Assembly: GCA_002353485.1 (NCBI GenBank)
Contig: DEJS01000001.1
Coordinates: 67,911 to 131,910, forward strand
DNA length: 64,000 nucleotides
Reading direction: 5' to 3'
Source of the DNA: Prevotella sp. UBA2742
GTDB lineage: Bacteria; Bacteroidota; Bacteroidia; Bacteroidales; Bacteroidaceae
Shown piece after piece: positions 43,397 to 51,670 of this stretch (position 1 is the stretch's first letter; the number at the start of each line of letters is the position of its first letter). The notes below the pieces were generated by a model. That model searched no databases. It saw only the letters and a program-made list of their open reading frames with translations, and was not told the DNA's origin. Both the position numbers and the translations under genes were made by a program.

Positions 43397-44827
43397 TTAT
43401 CTGCAAACTACGTCACACTCAATGTTCAGAATCTTAGCCACCTTCAGTATGGTGTCTATGTGGTGTCCTACGGCGGCAGCCATGTGGTGGGTAGGACCGG
43501 CCTCGCTCCACTTGTTGACGAATTCGCGGCACGGCAGAGAGAACTTGGTGCGCATATTCGTGTCGCCAAACATGAAGATAGGTCCTTCCTCGTTGACACC
43601 CTCGGCCACGACAAACTTGAATACGCCGTTGGCGTCCTGCGTGATGGCCAGGTAAGTAACGGGCCCCACGGGCGGATAGAACTGCGTCAGATAGCCGCCG
43701 CCTGTCTTTCCGTGGAACACGGGTACAATCTTCATCGTCGGCTTGTGGGCCTGCGAGATGTCGTAGTCGCCCGAGCCCGAGTGGCCTATGATGCAGATGT
43801 CCTTGGGGAAGTCTATGCTGTACATCTCGGCCAGCGTGCCCGTGCCGCTGATGGTCTTCAGTATCGACATGGCCATGGCCACCTTCATGTCGCCCTCTAC
43901 GGCGCATGCCGTGTGCTGCTTGATGAGCATCGAGAAGGCGGGTATGAGCATCGAGTCCAGCTTTCCGGCCACGCCCTGTGCGAACCCGGCGTAGTGCGAG
44001 GCTATCATGCCCAGCTTCTCTTCCTTGACCCACTGTTCGAAGGCCACGACATAGCGTGCCATGTCCCACACCTTCTCCACGGTGCCGCCGCCCTCGATGT
44101 CGAACGTGTCGAGGATGTCCTGCGCCTTCTGGCGTATGGCCTCTTCGTCGGTGACGTTGTCGGCAATGGCCCACATCTGCTCCCAGTCGAACTGCTTGGT
44201 ATATACGAACATACGGTGGTAGAGGTTCGTCTCGTCGATGTATAGGTCCATCATGCCGGGGTAGGGTCGTCCTATCTGCGCAATGTTGGTGTCGCGGAAG
44301 CGGCGTCGCACCTGTGCTGCGCGGCACCAGTCCTCAATCTCTCGCTGCACCTCGGGGTCGCCTCCCTCCACGACGCCGGTAATGACGGCCGAGCGCTTGC
44401 CTGCGCGGTTCAAGTCAGCCACCATCTCGCCGATGGCTCCGCAGGCATAGAGCTCGCCGAGCCATGTGGGTATGTCGGTCTTGTCGTAGTCGGGTGCCAA
44501 CTTTTTCTGCACGTTGACGATGACCACCGGCACGTCCAGGTCGCGCACGGCGGGCAGCATGTTATACGAGGTACAGTAGGTGAGCATCTGCAGTACGACC
44601 AGGTCAACGTCGGCTGCGCGGAACTTGTCGCCGGCCTGCATCGACTGCTCCTTGGTGGTCACCATGCCGCCGTCTATAATCTCGACGGTCGTGGGCAGCG
44701 TCTTCTTGAAAGCTTCATACTGTGACTCGAACTCAGGTACAAGTTGTGGGAACTGAGGCAGGTACGCCTGCAGGGCGATGCTGAACACACCCACCCTCGC
44801 TTTTGTTTCTACTAATGGTTTTGCCAT
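43397..44827 (-). CDS. L-arabinose/L-fucose isomerase-family protein in a rhamnose operon
   Basis: A 476-residue protein of the AraA/FucI-like fold. Shared landmarks are VEGDMKVAMAMSILKTISG (compare GEGDWKTA in AraA) with a metal-binding Glu, and GPTHHMAAAVGHHID near the C terminus with metal-binding His. It shows no resemblance to the RhaA rhamnose isomerase family. The genes around it are rhamnulokinase, transporter and rhamnulose-1-phosphate aldolase, so I infer that it converts L-rhamnose to L-rhamnulose as a non-orthologous replacement. Arabinose isomerase is the main alternative, though no ribulokinase or epimerase gene is near. 11 nt after rhaB. Confidence 0.85.
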   Translation of the reverse strand: MAKPLVETKARVGVFSIALQAYLPQFPQLVPEFESQYEAFKKTLPTTVEIIDGGMVTTKEQSMQAGDKFRAADVDLVVLQMLTYCTSYNMLPAVRDLDVPVVIVNVQKKLAPDYDKTDIPTWLGELYACGAIGEMVADLNRAGKRSAVITGVVEGGDPEVQREIEDWCRAAQVRRRFRDTNIAQIGRPYPGMMDLYIDETNLYHRMFVYTKQFDWEQMWAIADNVTDEEAIRQKAQDILDTFDIEGGGTVEKVWDMARYVVAFEQWVKEEKLGMIASHYAGFAQGVAGKLDSMLIPAFSMLIKQHTACAVEGDMKVAMAMSILKTISGTGTLAEMYSIDFPKDICIIGHSGSGDYDISQAHKPTMKIVPVFHGKTGGGYLTQFYPPVGPVTYLAITQDANGVFKFVVAEGVNEEGPIFMFGDTNMRTKFSLPCREFVNKWSEAGPTHHMAAAVGHHIDTILKVAKILNIECDVVCR

Positions 44828-44838
44828 AATCCTTTATG

Positions 44839-46317
44839 TTATTGTTTTGTTATTTCCAAGTAGCGCGTGTAGGCCTTGTCCCAGGCGGCTTCGTCGCCCT
44901 GGGGCTGGTAGGCTACCGTCTCTACAGAGTCTGCTATGATGCGGCGCATCTGCCATACATCGTCCACCATGCCGGCGGCCTTGGCCTGCAGCATGATGTT
45001 GCCTATGGCGGTACACTCCTGCGGTCCGGCCGTCACCTTTACGCCGAGGGCATCGGCCGTAAACTGGTTCAGGTACTTGTTCAGCGATCCGCCTCCTATG
45101 ATGTGCAGCACGTTAAGGTCGACCGAGGCAAACTCCTTCAGCCAGCCGAAGACCTGCCGGTAGCGCAGTGCCAGCGAGTCGAAGATGCACCGGCACAGCT
45201 CAGACGGAGTCTCAGGTACGGGCTGGCGTGTCTGTCGGCAGTACTGCTGTATTGCCTCAATCATCGAGGGCGGGTTTGCAAACAGCACGTCGTCGGGGTT
45301 GATGATGCTCCGGAAAGCCTCCACGCCCATGGCAGACCCTTGCAGCTCGGGGTGGCTGAGCTTGCGCACGTCCTCGGGCCACTCCTTGCGGCAACGTTCG
45401 TAGAGCCACATGCCGCAGATGTTCTTCAGGAAACGCGTCGTGCCCTCTATGCCCCCCTCGTTGGTGAAGTTCAGCTCGTAGGAGCGGTCGTTGATGACGG
45501 GCTGGCGGGACTCGATGCCCATGAGGCTCCATGTCCCGCTGGAGAGGTATGCAAAGTTCTCGTCCCTTGCCGGCACGGCAGCCACGGCGCTGGCCGTGTC
45601 GTGTCCTGGCACGGCAATCACGGGTACGGGTCCCAGGCCGGTCATCTTCTGTACCTCCTTGGTCAGCACGCCAATCTTGGTGCCCGGCTGCACCATGCGC
45701 CCGAAGTGCCGGCGCGTCAGCCCCACGCTCTCGATGAGGCGCTCGGACAAGTCGCCAGTGCGCGGGTCGAGCATCTGCGACGTCGAGGCAATGGTGTATT
45801 CGCATACGGCCTCGCCCGTCAGCATCCAGCTGAGCGCGTCAGGCAGGAAAAGCACCTTCTGGCAGTGCTTCAGTGCGGCATTGTCGTCCTGCCGCATGGC
45901 ATAGAGCTGGAACAGCGAGTTGAAGTTCATAAACTGTATGCCTGTTATGTCGTACACCTGTCGGCGCCCGACCACGTGCTCAAAGTATTCCTCCATGCGC
46001 CCGAAGGTGTGCGGGTCGCGGTAGGCCATGGGGTTGCGCAGCAGTGCCCCGTCTTCGCCTATGAATACGAAGTCGACTCCCCAGGTGTCGATACCTATGC
46101 TGCTGATGCTGATGCCCCGCTGGCCTACTATCTGCAGGCCCCGTATCATCTCGTTGTAGAGCGCGTAGATATCCCAGTAGAAGTGTCCTCCTGTCTCTAT
46201 CAGATTGTTCGGGAAACGTGTCAGTTCCTCCTGCTCCAGTCGTCCGTCTTCTATGATGCCCAGAATGGTGCGTCCGCTGGTGGCTCCCAGGTCGACGGCA
46301 AAGAAATATTGCTTCAT
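44839..46317 (-). CDS. rhaB: rhamnulokinase
   Basis: A 492-residue FGGY-family kinase. The N-terminal ATPase motif is FAVDLGATSGRTILG, then GIDTWGVDFVFI, PGHDTASAVAAVP, SSGTWSLMGIE and the late glycine-rich IGGGSLNKYLNQFTADALG. It phosphorylates L-rhamnulose with ATP. Second gene of the operon, 42 nt after the GH28 gene; the identity of the operon rests mainly on this gene and rhaD. Confidence 0.94.
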   Translation of the reverse strand: MKQYFFAVDLGATSGRTILGIIEDGRLEQEELTRFPNNLIETGGHFYWDIYALYNEMIRGLQIVGQRGISISSIGIDTWGVDFVFIGEDGALLRNPMAYRDPHTFGRMEEYFEHVVGRRQVYDITGIQFMNFNSLFQLYAMRQDDNAALKHCQKVLFLPDALSWMLTGEAVCEYTIASTSQMLDPRTGDLSERLIESVGLTRRHFGRMVQPGTKIGVLTKEVQKMTGLGPVPVIAVPGHDTASAVAAVPARDENFAYLSSGTWSLMGIESRQPVINDRSYELNFTNEGGIEGTTRFLKNICGMWLYERCRKEWPEDVRKLSHPELQGSAMGVEAFRSIINPDDVLFANPPSMIEAIQQYCRQTRQPVPETPSELCRCIFDSLALRYRQVFGWLKEFASVDLNVLHIIGGGSLNKYLNQFTADALGVKVTAGPQECTAIGNIMLQAKAAGMVDDVWQMRRIIADSVETVAYQPQGDEAAWDKAYTRYLEITKQ

Positions 46318-46359
46318 GTCAGTCGTAGTGTTTACATTATTTATAATATGACGAACGTA

Positions 46360-47640
46360 TCACTCAAAAGTCATCACTTCGCCGTCCGTCCTGAAGCCGC
46401 TAAGCACGTATTTGTCGCTGGTCACCACGTCAGTCCGCTGTATGCCGCATTCCACGGTGTTGTTGCTCATCTCTACGTCGTGACACCGGCTCAGGGGCAT
46501 GTCCTTGCGGTCGCCCTTGTTGTAGAACTGAGTCCACGGGTGAACGTAGAGGAACCGCTCGCACCACCCCGTGATGCCTTCCACCCGTATGTACTCGTAA
46601 TGCTGTGGCGTATCGGGCCGTAGCTTCAGCCACAGTATGCGGTCGGCCTTCTCGGAATGGCAGTTGCGGAGTATGATGTTACGGTCGTGCACCGACTCTG
46701 AGCCGAGCACCAGACACCCGAAGACGCGTCCGTAGCGGCAGTTCTGAATCAGTATCCTTTCGTTCGCGCCGTTGTCGGGGTCCTGGTCGGCCCAGGTCCC
46801 CTTGCCCCCCTTCAGCACCACGGCGTCGTCGCATACGTGCATGTAGCATCCGTCTATCAGCACGTCGGTGCATACGTCCAGGTCGATGGCGTCCGACGAC
46901 GGTGCCCCCACCTCGGGCTGTGGCGGGAAGATGCCCTCCGTAGGTGCGTAGATGAAACAGTCGAGGAAGCGCACGTGGTGGCTCCGGTACACATGGTTGG
47001 TCCAGAAGGGCGAGTTGATAAGGTGAACATCCTGAATGGTGACATTCCTCGAGTTCGATATATATGTCAGCCGTGGCCGCTGGGCGTCTTTGTTGGTGCA
47101 CTGCGGGTTCCACAGCCGGCGTATGCGGAACTCCTGCCAGTATTGCAGCCCGTTGCCGTCGATGGTGCCCCGTCCGCAGATGGTGAAGCCGTCCACCCCG
47201 TCCGCGTTGATGAGTGCCGGGAAGTAGCGGCACGTCTCTCCCTCGATGCGCGTCGTCACGACAGGGAAGTCAATGATGCGGTCGCTCCCCTTCAGGGTGG
47301 CACCCTCGCAGAGCATCAGATGTACGCCTTGCGGAAAGAACAGCGCCCCGGACAGAAACGTCCCCGTAGGCACCGTGACCACCCCTCCGCCCTCCTCGGC
47401 ACAGCGGTCTATCACCGCCTGTATCAGACTGGTCTGCACCAGCGGGCTGCCCGCCGTCACGCCATAGTCAGTCAGCACATACTGGCGCCCAAGGCTGGAG
47501 GGGTCTGTCTTCCGCGAATCCATGAACCATGCGTCCATCACGGTGCCGTCGGGCCACGTCTCCTGACCGCCCGGCTGGTGCTGCCCGGCCGTAGCCCACA
47601 GGGCCGTCAGCAGCATCAGGAAAAGGATAGTCTCTCTCAT
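46360..47640 (-). CDS. secreted GH28 pectinase-like glycosidase
   Basis: A 426-residue parallel beta-helix protein with a signal peptide ending ATAGQ. GH28 landmarks: LVQTSLIQAVIDRCAEEGGG, GRGTIDGNG, SSDAIDLDV (first catalytic Asp block), VCDDAVVLKGG (Asp pair) and VLGSES. The usual His of GHGG is replaced: the aligned stretch reads RVFGCLVLGSE, with Phe at the His position. That can be seen in some rhamnogalacturonan-acting members and also suggests altered activity. It precedes the rhamnose genes in one transcription unit, so rhamnogalacturonan is a plausible substrate. Start chosen at the signal peptide. Confidence 0.88.
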   Translation of the reverse strand: MRETILFLMLLTALWATAGQHQPGGQETWPDGTVMDAWFMDSRKTDPSSLGRQYVLTDYGVTAGSPLVQTSLIQAVIDRCAEEGGGVVTVPTGTFLSGALFFPQGVHLMLCEGATLKGSDRIIDFPVVTTRIEGETCRYFPALINADGVDGFTICGRGTIDGNGLQYWQEFRIRRLWNPQCTNKDAQRPRLTYISNSRNVTIQDVHLINSPFWTNHVYRSHHVRFLDCFIYAPTEGIFPPQPEVGAPSSDAIDLDVCTDVLIDGCYMHVCDDAVVLKGGKGTWADQDPDNGANERILIQNCRYGRVFGCLVLGSESVHDRNIILRNCHSEKADRILWLKLRPDTPQHYEYIRVEGITGWCERFLYVHPWTQFYNKGDRKDMPLSRCHDVEMSNNTVECGIQRTDVVTSDKYVLSGFRTDGEVMTFE

Positions 47641-47672
47641 ATCGAATGTCAGTAGTTTGTTTAACAATGCCG

Positions 47673-47680
47673 CAAAGTTA
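47673..47680 (-). promoter_or_regulatory. -7 box TAACTTTG for the GH28-rhamnose operon
   Basis: Minus-strand TAACTTTG, about 32 nt before the ATG at 47640; the only good box ahead of the five-gene operon. Confidence 0.6.
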
Positions 47681-47751
47681 CTTTTTTTCTCCGAAATAAC
47701 GAAGTCAATTCTGAAAAATCTGCCTTCCGGCTCCCTTTCTTCTCCGCTTCA

Positions 47752-47834
47752 TGTCCAGTATTTGTCCAGTATATGTCCAGTATTTGTTCAGTGAATGACT
47801 GAACATATATTGGACCAGTGCCGGACCAATACCG
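47752..47834. repeat. 11-bp tandem array followed by inverted copies
   Basis: Units TGTCCAGTATT, TGTCCAGTATA, TGTCCAGTATT and TGTTCAGTGAA start at 47752, 47763, 47774 and 47785, an exact 11-bp period. They are followed by inverted copies (ACTGAACA, TTGGACCAGT, GGACCAATA). The two halves can form a long imperfect hairpin. Same layout as 11041-11123 with a different unit. It sits between divergent promoters at 47680 and 47891. Confidence 0.75.
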
Positions 47835-47890
47835 AGCATTTTTGCTGTAAGAAAGTGGGCCGACTTTTTGGTCAGGTCGTTTTTTCTTCG

Positions 47891-47898
47891 TATCTTCG
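47891..47898 (+). promoter_or_regulatory. probable -7 box TATCTTCG for the aldo-keto reductase
   Basis: TATCTTCG differs from TAnnTTTG at one position and lies 29 nt before the ATG at 47928. Confidence 0.4.
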
Positions 47899-47927
47899 CA
47901 GCCTGAAATCTAAAACAAACTCTTGGA

Positions 47928-48869
47928 ATGAATCAATATCTGGCTAACGAACAGCGCTACGACAGCGGCATGCAGTATGTCCGCTGCGGACAGAGCGGCG
48001 TGCTGCTGCCCCGGGTCAGCCTGGGCATGTGGCACAACTTTGGCGGCGTGGACCCCTTTGAGCGTTCGCGCGACATACTGCGCTATGCCTTCGACCATGG
48101 CGTGACGCACATTGACCTGGCCAACAACTACGGCCCCCCGTACGGCTCGGCCGAGGAGACCTTCGGGCGACTGATGGACAGCGACTTCCGTCCCTACCGC
48201 GACGAGCTTTTCATCTCTACCAAGGCCGGCTACGACATGTGGCCCGGTCCCTACGGCAACTGGGGCTCCAGGAAATACCTGATGGCGTCGCTCGACCAGA
48301 GCCTGCGACGCATGCGCCTGGAGTATGTCGACCTGTTCTACTCGCACCGCTACGACCCTGAGACGCCGCTCGACGAGACGCTGCAGGCCCTCGTCGACGT
48401 GGTGCGACAGGGCAAGGCCCTCTACGTCGGCATCTCCAACTGGCCTCTGGAACCGCTGCGCTACGGCATCCCCTATCTGAAGCAGCACGACGTGCCGCTG
48501 CTCATCTATCAGGGCAAGCTGAACATGCTGTACCGCAAACCCGTCGAGCAGGGCATCCTCAGCCTGTGCCACGAGGAGGGTGTGGGCTTCATAGCCTTCT
48601 CGCCGCTGGCACAGGGCTTGCTGACCGACCGCTACCTGCAGGGCATCCCCCGTGACTCGCGCATGGCTAAGGAAAAATTCTTACGTCCGGACATGCTGAC
48701 TCCCGAGCTCCTGACCCAGCTCCGGGCATGGGACGCCGAGGCCCGCGCCGAGGGCCGCACCCTGGCCGCCAACGCCCTGCGCTGGATACTCCGCCAGGAG
48801 GGCGTCACCTCCGTCCTGGTGGGCGCCAGCAGCACGTCCCAGCTGGAAACAAACCTAAAGGCAATATAA
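47928..48869 (+). CDS. aldo/keto reductase, YghZ-like
   Basis: A 313-residue NADPH-dependent reductase of the aldo-keto barrel family. Motifs: HIDLANNYGPPYGSAEE with catalytic Asp and Tyr, LFISTKAGYDMWPGPYG with catalytic Lys, DLFYSHRYDPETP with His, and the C-terminal cofactor part VTSVLVGASSTSQLE. The MWPGPYG insert is typical of the YghZ/GpdB group, which reduces L-glyceraldehyde-3-phosphate and other small aldehydes. Beside the rhamnose operon it could reduce lactaldehyde, which is inference only. Confidence 0.88.
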   Translation: MNQYLANEQRYDSGMQYVRCGQSGVLLPRVSLGMWHNFGGVDPFERSRDILRYAFDHGVTHIDLANNYGPPYGSAEETFGRLMDSDFRPYRDELFISTKAGYDMWPGPYGNWGSRKYLMASLDQSLRRMRLEYVDLFYSHRYDPETPLDETLQALVDVVRQGKALYVGISNWPLEPLRYGIPYLKQHDVPLLIYQGKLNMLYRKPVEQGILSLCHEEGVGFIAFSPLAQGLLTDRYLQGIPRDSRMAKEKFLRPDMLTPELLTQLRAWDAEARAEGRTLAANALRWILRQEGVTSVLVGASSTSQLETNLKAI

Positions 48870-48892
48870 TAATAACTTATAACAAACTACCC

Positions 48893-50236
48893 ATGTCAAC
48901 TTTATCAATCTTTATTGTCATCCTCTTCTGCATAGGCTACTTCTGCATAGCCATCGAGAGCGTGACGAAAATCAACAAGGCAGCCATCGCGCTGCTCATG
49001 TTCGTAGGCTGCTGGACCCTCTTCATGATCGATCCCGGCAGCTATGTAGCCAACGCCATCGGCGACATGAAGGCCGCGGCCGTCAGCGAGGTCATCGAGC
49101 ACCATCTGGGCTCCACCTCCACCACGCTGTTCTTCCTGATGGGCGCCATGACCATTGTCGAGCTGGTAGACCAGAACGGCGGCTTCAACTTCGTTCGCGA
49201 CACGCTGCAGACCCGGTCGAAGCGCGGCCTGCTGTGGCGTATCGCCTTTATGACCTTCATCCTGTCGGCCATACTGGACAACCTTACCACGAGCATTGTC
49301 ATGATTATGATTCTGCGCAAGCTGGTCAGCGACAAGCAGGACCGTATTGTCTATGCCGCCCTGGTCGTCATCGCAGCCAACTCGGGAGGCGCCTTCTCGC
49401 CCATCGGCGACGTCACCACCATCATGCTGTGGAACAAGGGCGTCATCACCGCCGCCGGCGTCATCATGGAGATTCTGATTCCCTCGCTGGTGTCGATGGT
49501 CATACCGGCCTACATCCTCTCGCTGTCGCTGAAGGGCGAACTGGCGTTCACGGCCCAGCAGCAGCAGACCGTAGGTGCCAGCGACCTGACCACCAGCCAG
49601 CGTAAGGCGATATTCTTCCTGGGCGTAGGCGGACTCATCTTCGTGCCCATCTTCAAGACCATCACCCACCTGCCCCCGTTCGTGGGCATCCTGCTGGTGC
49701 TCGGCGTGCTGTGGACGGTCACTGAGGTGTTCTACGCACAGCTGAAGGCCCCCGAGGAGAAGGGCGCCATGCAGAAGCGCGTCACCACCATGCTCACCCG
49801 CATCGACATGTCTACCATACTCTTCTTCCTGGGCATACTGATGGCCGTGGCCTGCCTGGAGACCATCGGCGTGCTGACGCTGCTGGGCCGCTCGCTCGAC
49901 GTCGTCTTCGAGGGCAACCACTACATGGTGACCGGCATCATCGGCGTGCTGTCGTCCATCGTCGACAACGTGCCCCTCGTGGCCGGATGCATGGGCATGT
50001 ATCCCGTACAGGCTGCGGGCGACATGGCCGTCGACGGCATCTTCTGGCAGTTGCTGGCCTACTGTGCCGGTGTGGGCGGCTCCATGCTCATCATAGGCTC
50101 GGCCGCAGGCGTCGTCGTCATGGGACTCGAGAAGATTACCTTCGGCTGGTACATGAAGAAGATTACGTGGATAGCCTTCGTGGGCTACCTGGCCGGTATT
50201 CTTTGCTACTGGCTGGAGAAGACGTTCCTGTTCTGA
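48893..50236 (+). CDS. nhaD: Na+/H+ antiporter NhaD
   Basis: A 447-residue ion transporter with about 12 membrane segments, of the NhaD/ArsB superfamily: ILDNLTTSIVMIMILRKLV, ANSGGAFSPIGDVTTIMLW and the later SSIVDNVPLVAGCMGMYP, with the repeated Asp-Asn pairs of the two half-sites. It exchanges sodium for protons across the inner membrane. The ATG at 48893 is 23 nt after the reductase stop; the upstream codons in frame overlap the reductase gene. A strong terminator follows. Confidence 0.93.
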   Translation: MSTLSIFIVILFCIGYFCIAIESVTKINKAAIALLMFVGCWTLFMIDPGSYVANAIGDMKAAAVSEVIEHHLGSTSTTLFFLMGAMTIVELVDQNGGFNFVRDTLQTRSKRGLLWRIAFMTFILSAILDNLTTSIVMIMILRKLVSDKQDRIVYAALVVIAANSGGAFSPIGDVTTIMLWNKGVITAAGVIMEILIPSLVSMVIPAYILSLSLKGELAFTAQQQQTVGASDLTTSQRKAIFFLGVGGLIFVPIFKTITHLPPFVGILLVLGVLWTVTEVFYAQLKAPEEKGAMQKRVTTMLTRIDMSTILFFLGILMAVACLETIGVLTLLGRSLDVVFEGNHYMVTGIIGVLSSIVDNVPLVAGCMGMYPVQAAGDMAVDGIFWQLLAYCAGVGGSMLIIGSAAGVVVMGLEKITFGWYMKKITWIAFVGYLAGILCYWLEKTFLF

Positions 50237-50266
50237 CCCCGTCGGCAGCAAGTAGCATTAAACCCG

Positions 50267-50316
50267 TTTCAGCCTCGGGCCAAGCGTGACTTGGCCCGAG
50301 GCTGAAAGGTTTTTTG
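50267..50316 (+). terminator. intrinsic terminator after nhaD
   Basis: Perfect 18-base arms (50267-50284 and 50290-50307), GC-rich at the core, 5-base loop, followed by GG and six T. A textbook rho-independent terminator. Confidence 0.92.
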
Positions 50317-50389
50317 GCATAGTCAGAGCGTATGCGTAATTATTGTTAAATGTTGTACACCTTATATATAGAGAGTCGGTTTTTTTTAG

Positions 50390-50397
50390 TACCTTTG
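50390..50397 (+). promoter_or_regulatory. -7 box TACCTTTG for the RND efflux operon
   Basis: TACCTTTG following a run of eight T, 85 nt before the ATG at 50483. The leader of about 80 nt is AT-rich and shows no obvious riboswitch. Confidence 0.6.
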
Positions 50398-50482
50398 CCG
50401 GCTGAAACTGACAAGGACGAACTTAGATGTGTTTGATTTTCAGGTTAGAAATAAAGAATAATAATTTAAAAAAGGTAAGAAT

Positions 50483-51637
50483 ATGAAGAAAGTTATGATG
50501 CTGGCAGCCATAGCTGCAACGCTGGTTGCATGCAGTGGCGGTGGTGGCCGTCCTACTTTTGGTGACAACGAGTTTCCTGTGGTGACGGTGGGTACTACAA
50601 GTGCTGACATGCAGTCTACTTATCCTGCTGCCATCAAGGGCGTTCAGGATGTGGAAATCCGCCCCAAAGCCCAGGGCTTCCTGATTCAGATTAATGTCAA
50701 GGAGGGTCAGACGGTCAGTGCCGGCCAGACCCTGTTCGTAATAGACAATGCCACGTACCAGGCCCAGGTTCGCCAGGCTCAGGCGGCGGTGAACACGGCC
50801 CAGCAGCAGGTGAATACGGCCCAGCTGACGTACGACAACGCCAAGCAGCTGCACGCCAACAAGATTATCGGCGACTACGAGCTGCAGACGTCACAGAACA
50901 CCTTCGAGAGTGCCAAGGCCCAGCTGGCCCAGGCCCAGGCTGCCCTGGCTTCGGCCAAGGAGGCGCTGAGCTTCTGCTACGTCAAGAGCCCGGCCAGCGG
51001 TGTCGTGGGCACGCTGCCCTATAAGAAGGGCGCGCTGGTCAGCGGTTCCAACTCGCTGACCACGGTGGCCAACATCTCGTCGATGGACGTCTACTTCTCG
51101 GTTACCGAGAAGGAGGCCATGGTTATCTCGCAGAAAGGCCTGTCGTCGTTCCCCGCTGTGAAGCTGCAGCTGGCCGACGGAAGTATATATGCCCACGAAG
51201 GCAAGGTGAGCCGTATGAGTGGCGTGGTGGACGCTGCCACGGGTTCGGTGCAGCTCATTGCCACCTTCCCCAACCCCGAAAAGCAGCTGAAGAGCGGTCA
51301 GACGGGCAACATCGTCATTCCGCGTCAGAACAGCAACGCCATCGTCATTCCCCAGTTGTGTGTATCGGAGGTGCAGAACAAGAAGTTCGTCTATACCCTC
51401 GGCAAGGACAACAAGGTGAAGTACACCGAGATTAAGGTAGACCCGCAGGACGACGGCAACAACTATATCGTGACCGAGGGTCTGAAGGCCGGCGACAAGT
51501 ATGTCACCAATGGCATCACCAAGCTGAACGACGGCATGGAGATTGTGCCCATCACCCCCGAGCGCTATCAGCAGAAGATAAGCGAGCAGGCCAAGGCCAT
51601 GTCGGCCGGCGAGATAGTGGGTGCCCTGAAGAAGTAA
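50483..51637 (+). CDS. RND efflux periplasmic adaptor lipoprotein
   Basis: A 384-residue membrane-fusion protein of the AcrA/MexA type. The signal peptide ends in a lipobox (LVACSG), so it is anchored by lipid to the inner membrane. The biotinyl-lipoyl halves flank a helical hairpin of repeated Ala/Gln residues (about 85-160), followed by beta-barrel and membrane-proximal domains (GQTGNIVIPRQNSNAIVIPQ). It links the permease to the outer-membrane channel. First of a three-gene operon. Confidence 0.93.
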   Translation: MKKVMMLAAIAATLVACSGGGGRPTFGDNEFPVVTVGTTSADMQSTYPAAIKGVQDVEIRPKAQGFLIQINVKEGQTVSAGQTLFVIDNATYQAQVRQAQAAVNTAQQQVNTAQLTYDNAKQLHANKIIGDYELQTSQNTFESAKAQLAQAQAALASAKEALSFCYVKSPASGVVGTLPYKKGALVSGSNSLTTVANISSMDVYFSVTEKEAMVISQKGLSSFPAVKLQLADGSIYAHEGKVSRMSGVVDAATGSVQLIATFPNPEKQLKSGQTGNIVIPRQNSNAIVIPQLCVSEVQNKKFVYTLGKDNKVKYTEIKVDPQDDGNNYIVTEGLKAGDKYVTNGITKLNDGMEIVPITPERYQQKISEQAKAMSAGEIVGALKK

Positions 51638-51670
51638 AACGTATTCGTAAATTGTCAAATAGTAAGTAAC

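Noticed and set aside
44836..46623. A 595-codon plus-strand open frame across rhaB
   Set aside because: Antisense of a well-recognised rhamnulokinase, with low-complexity composition and no family features.
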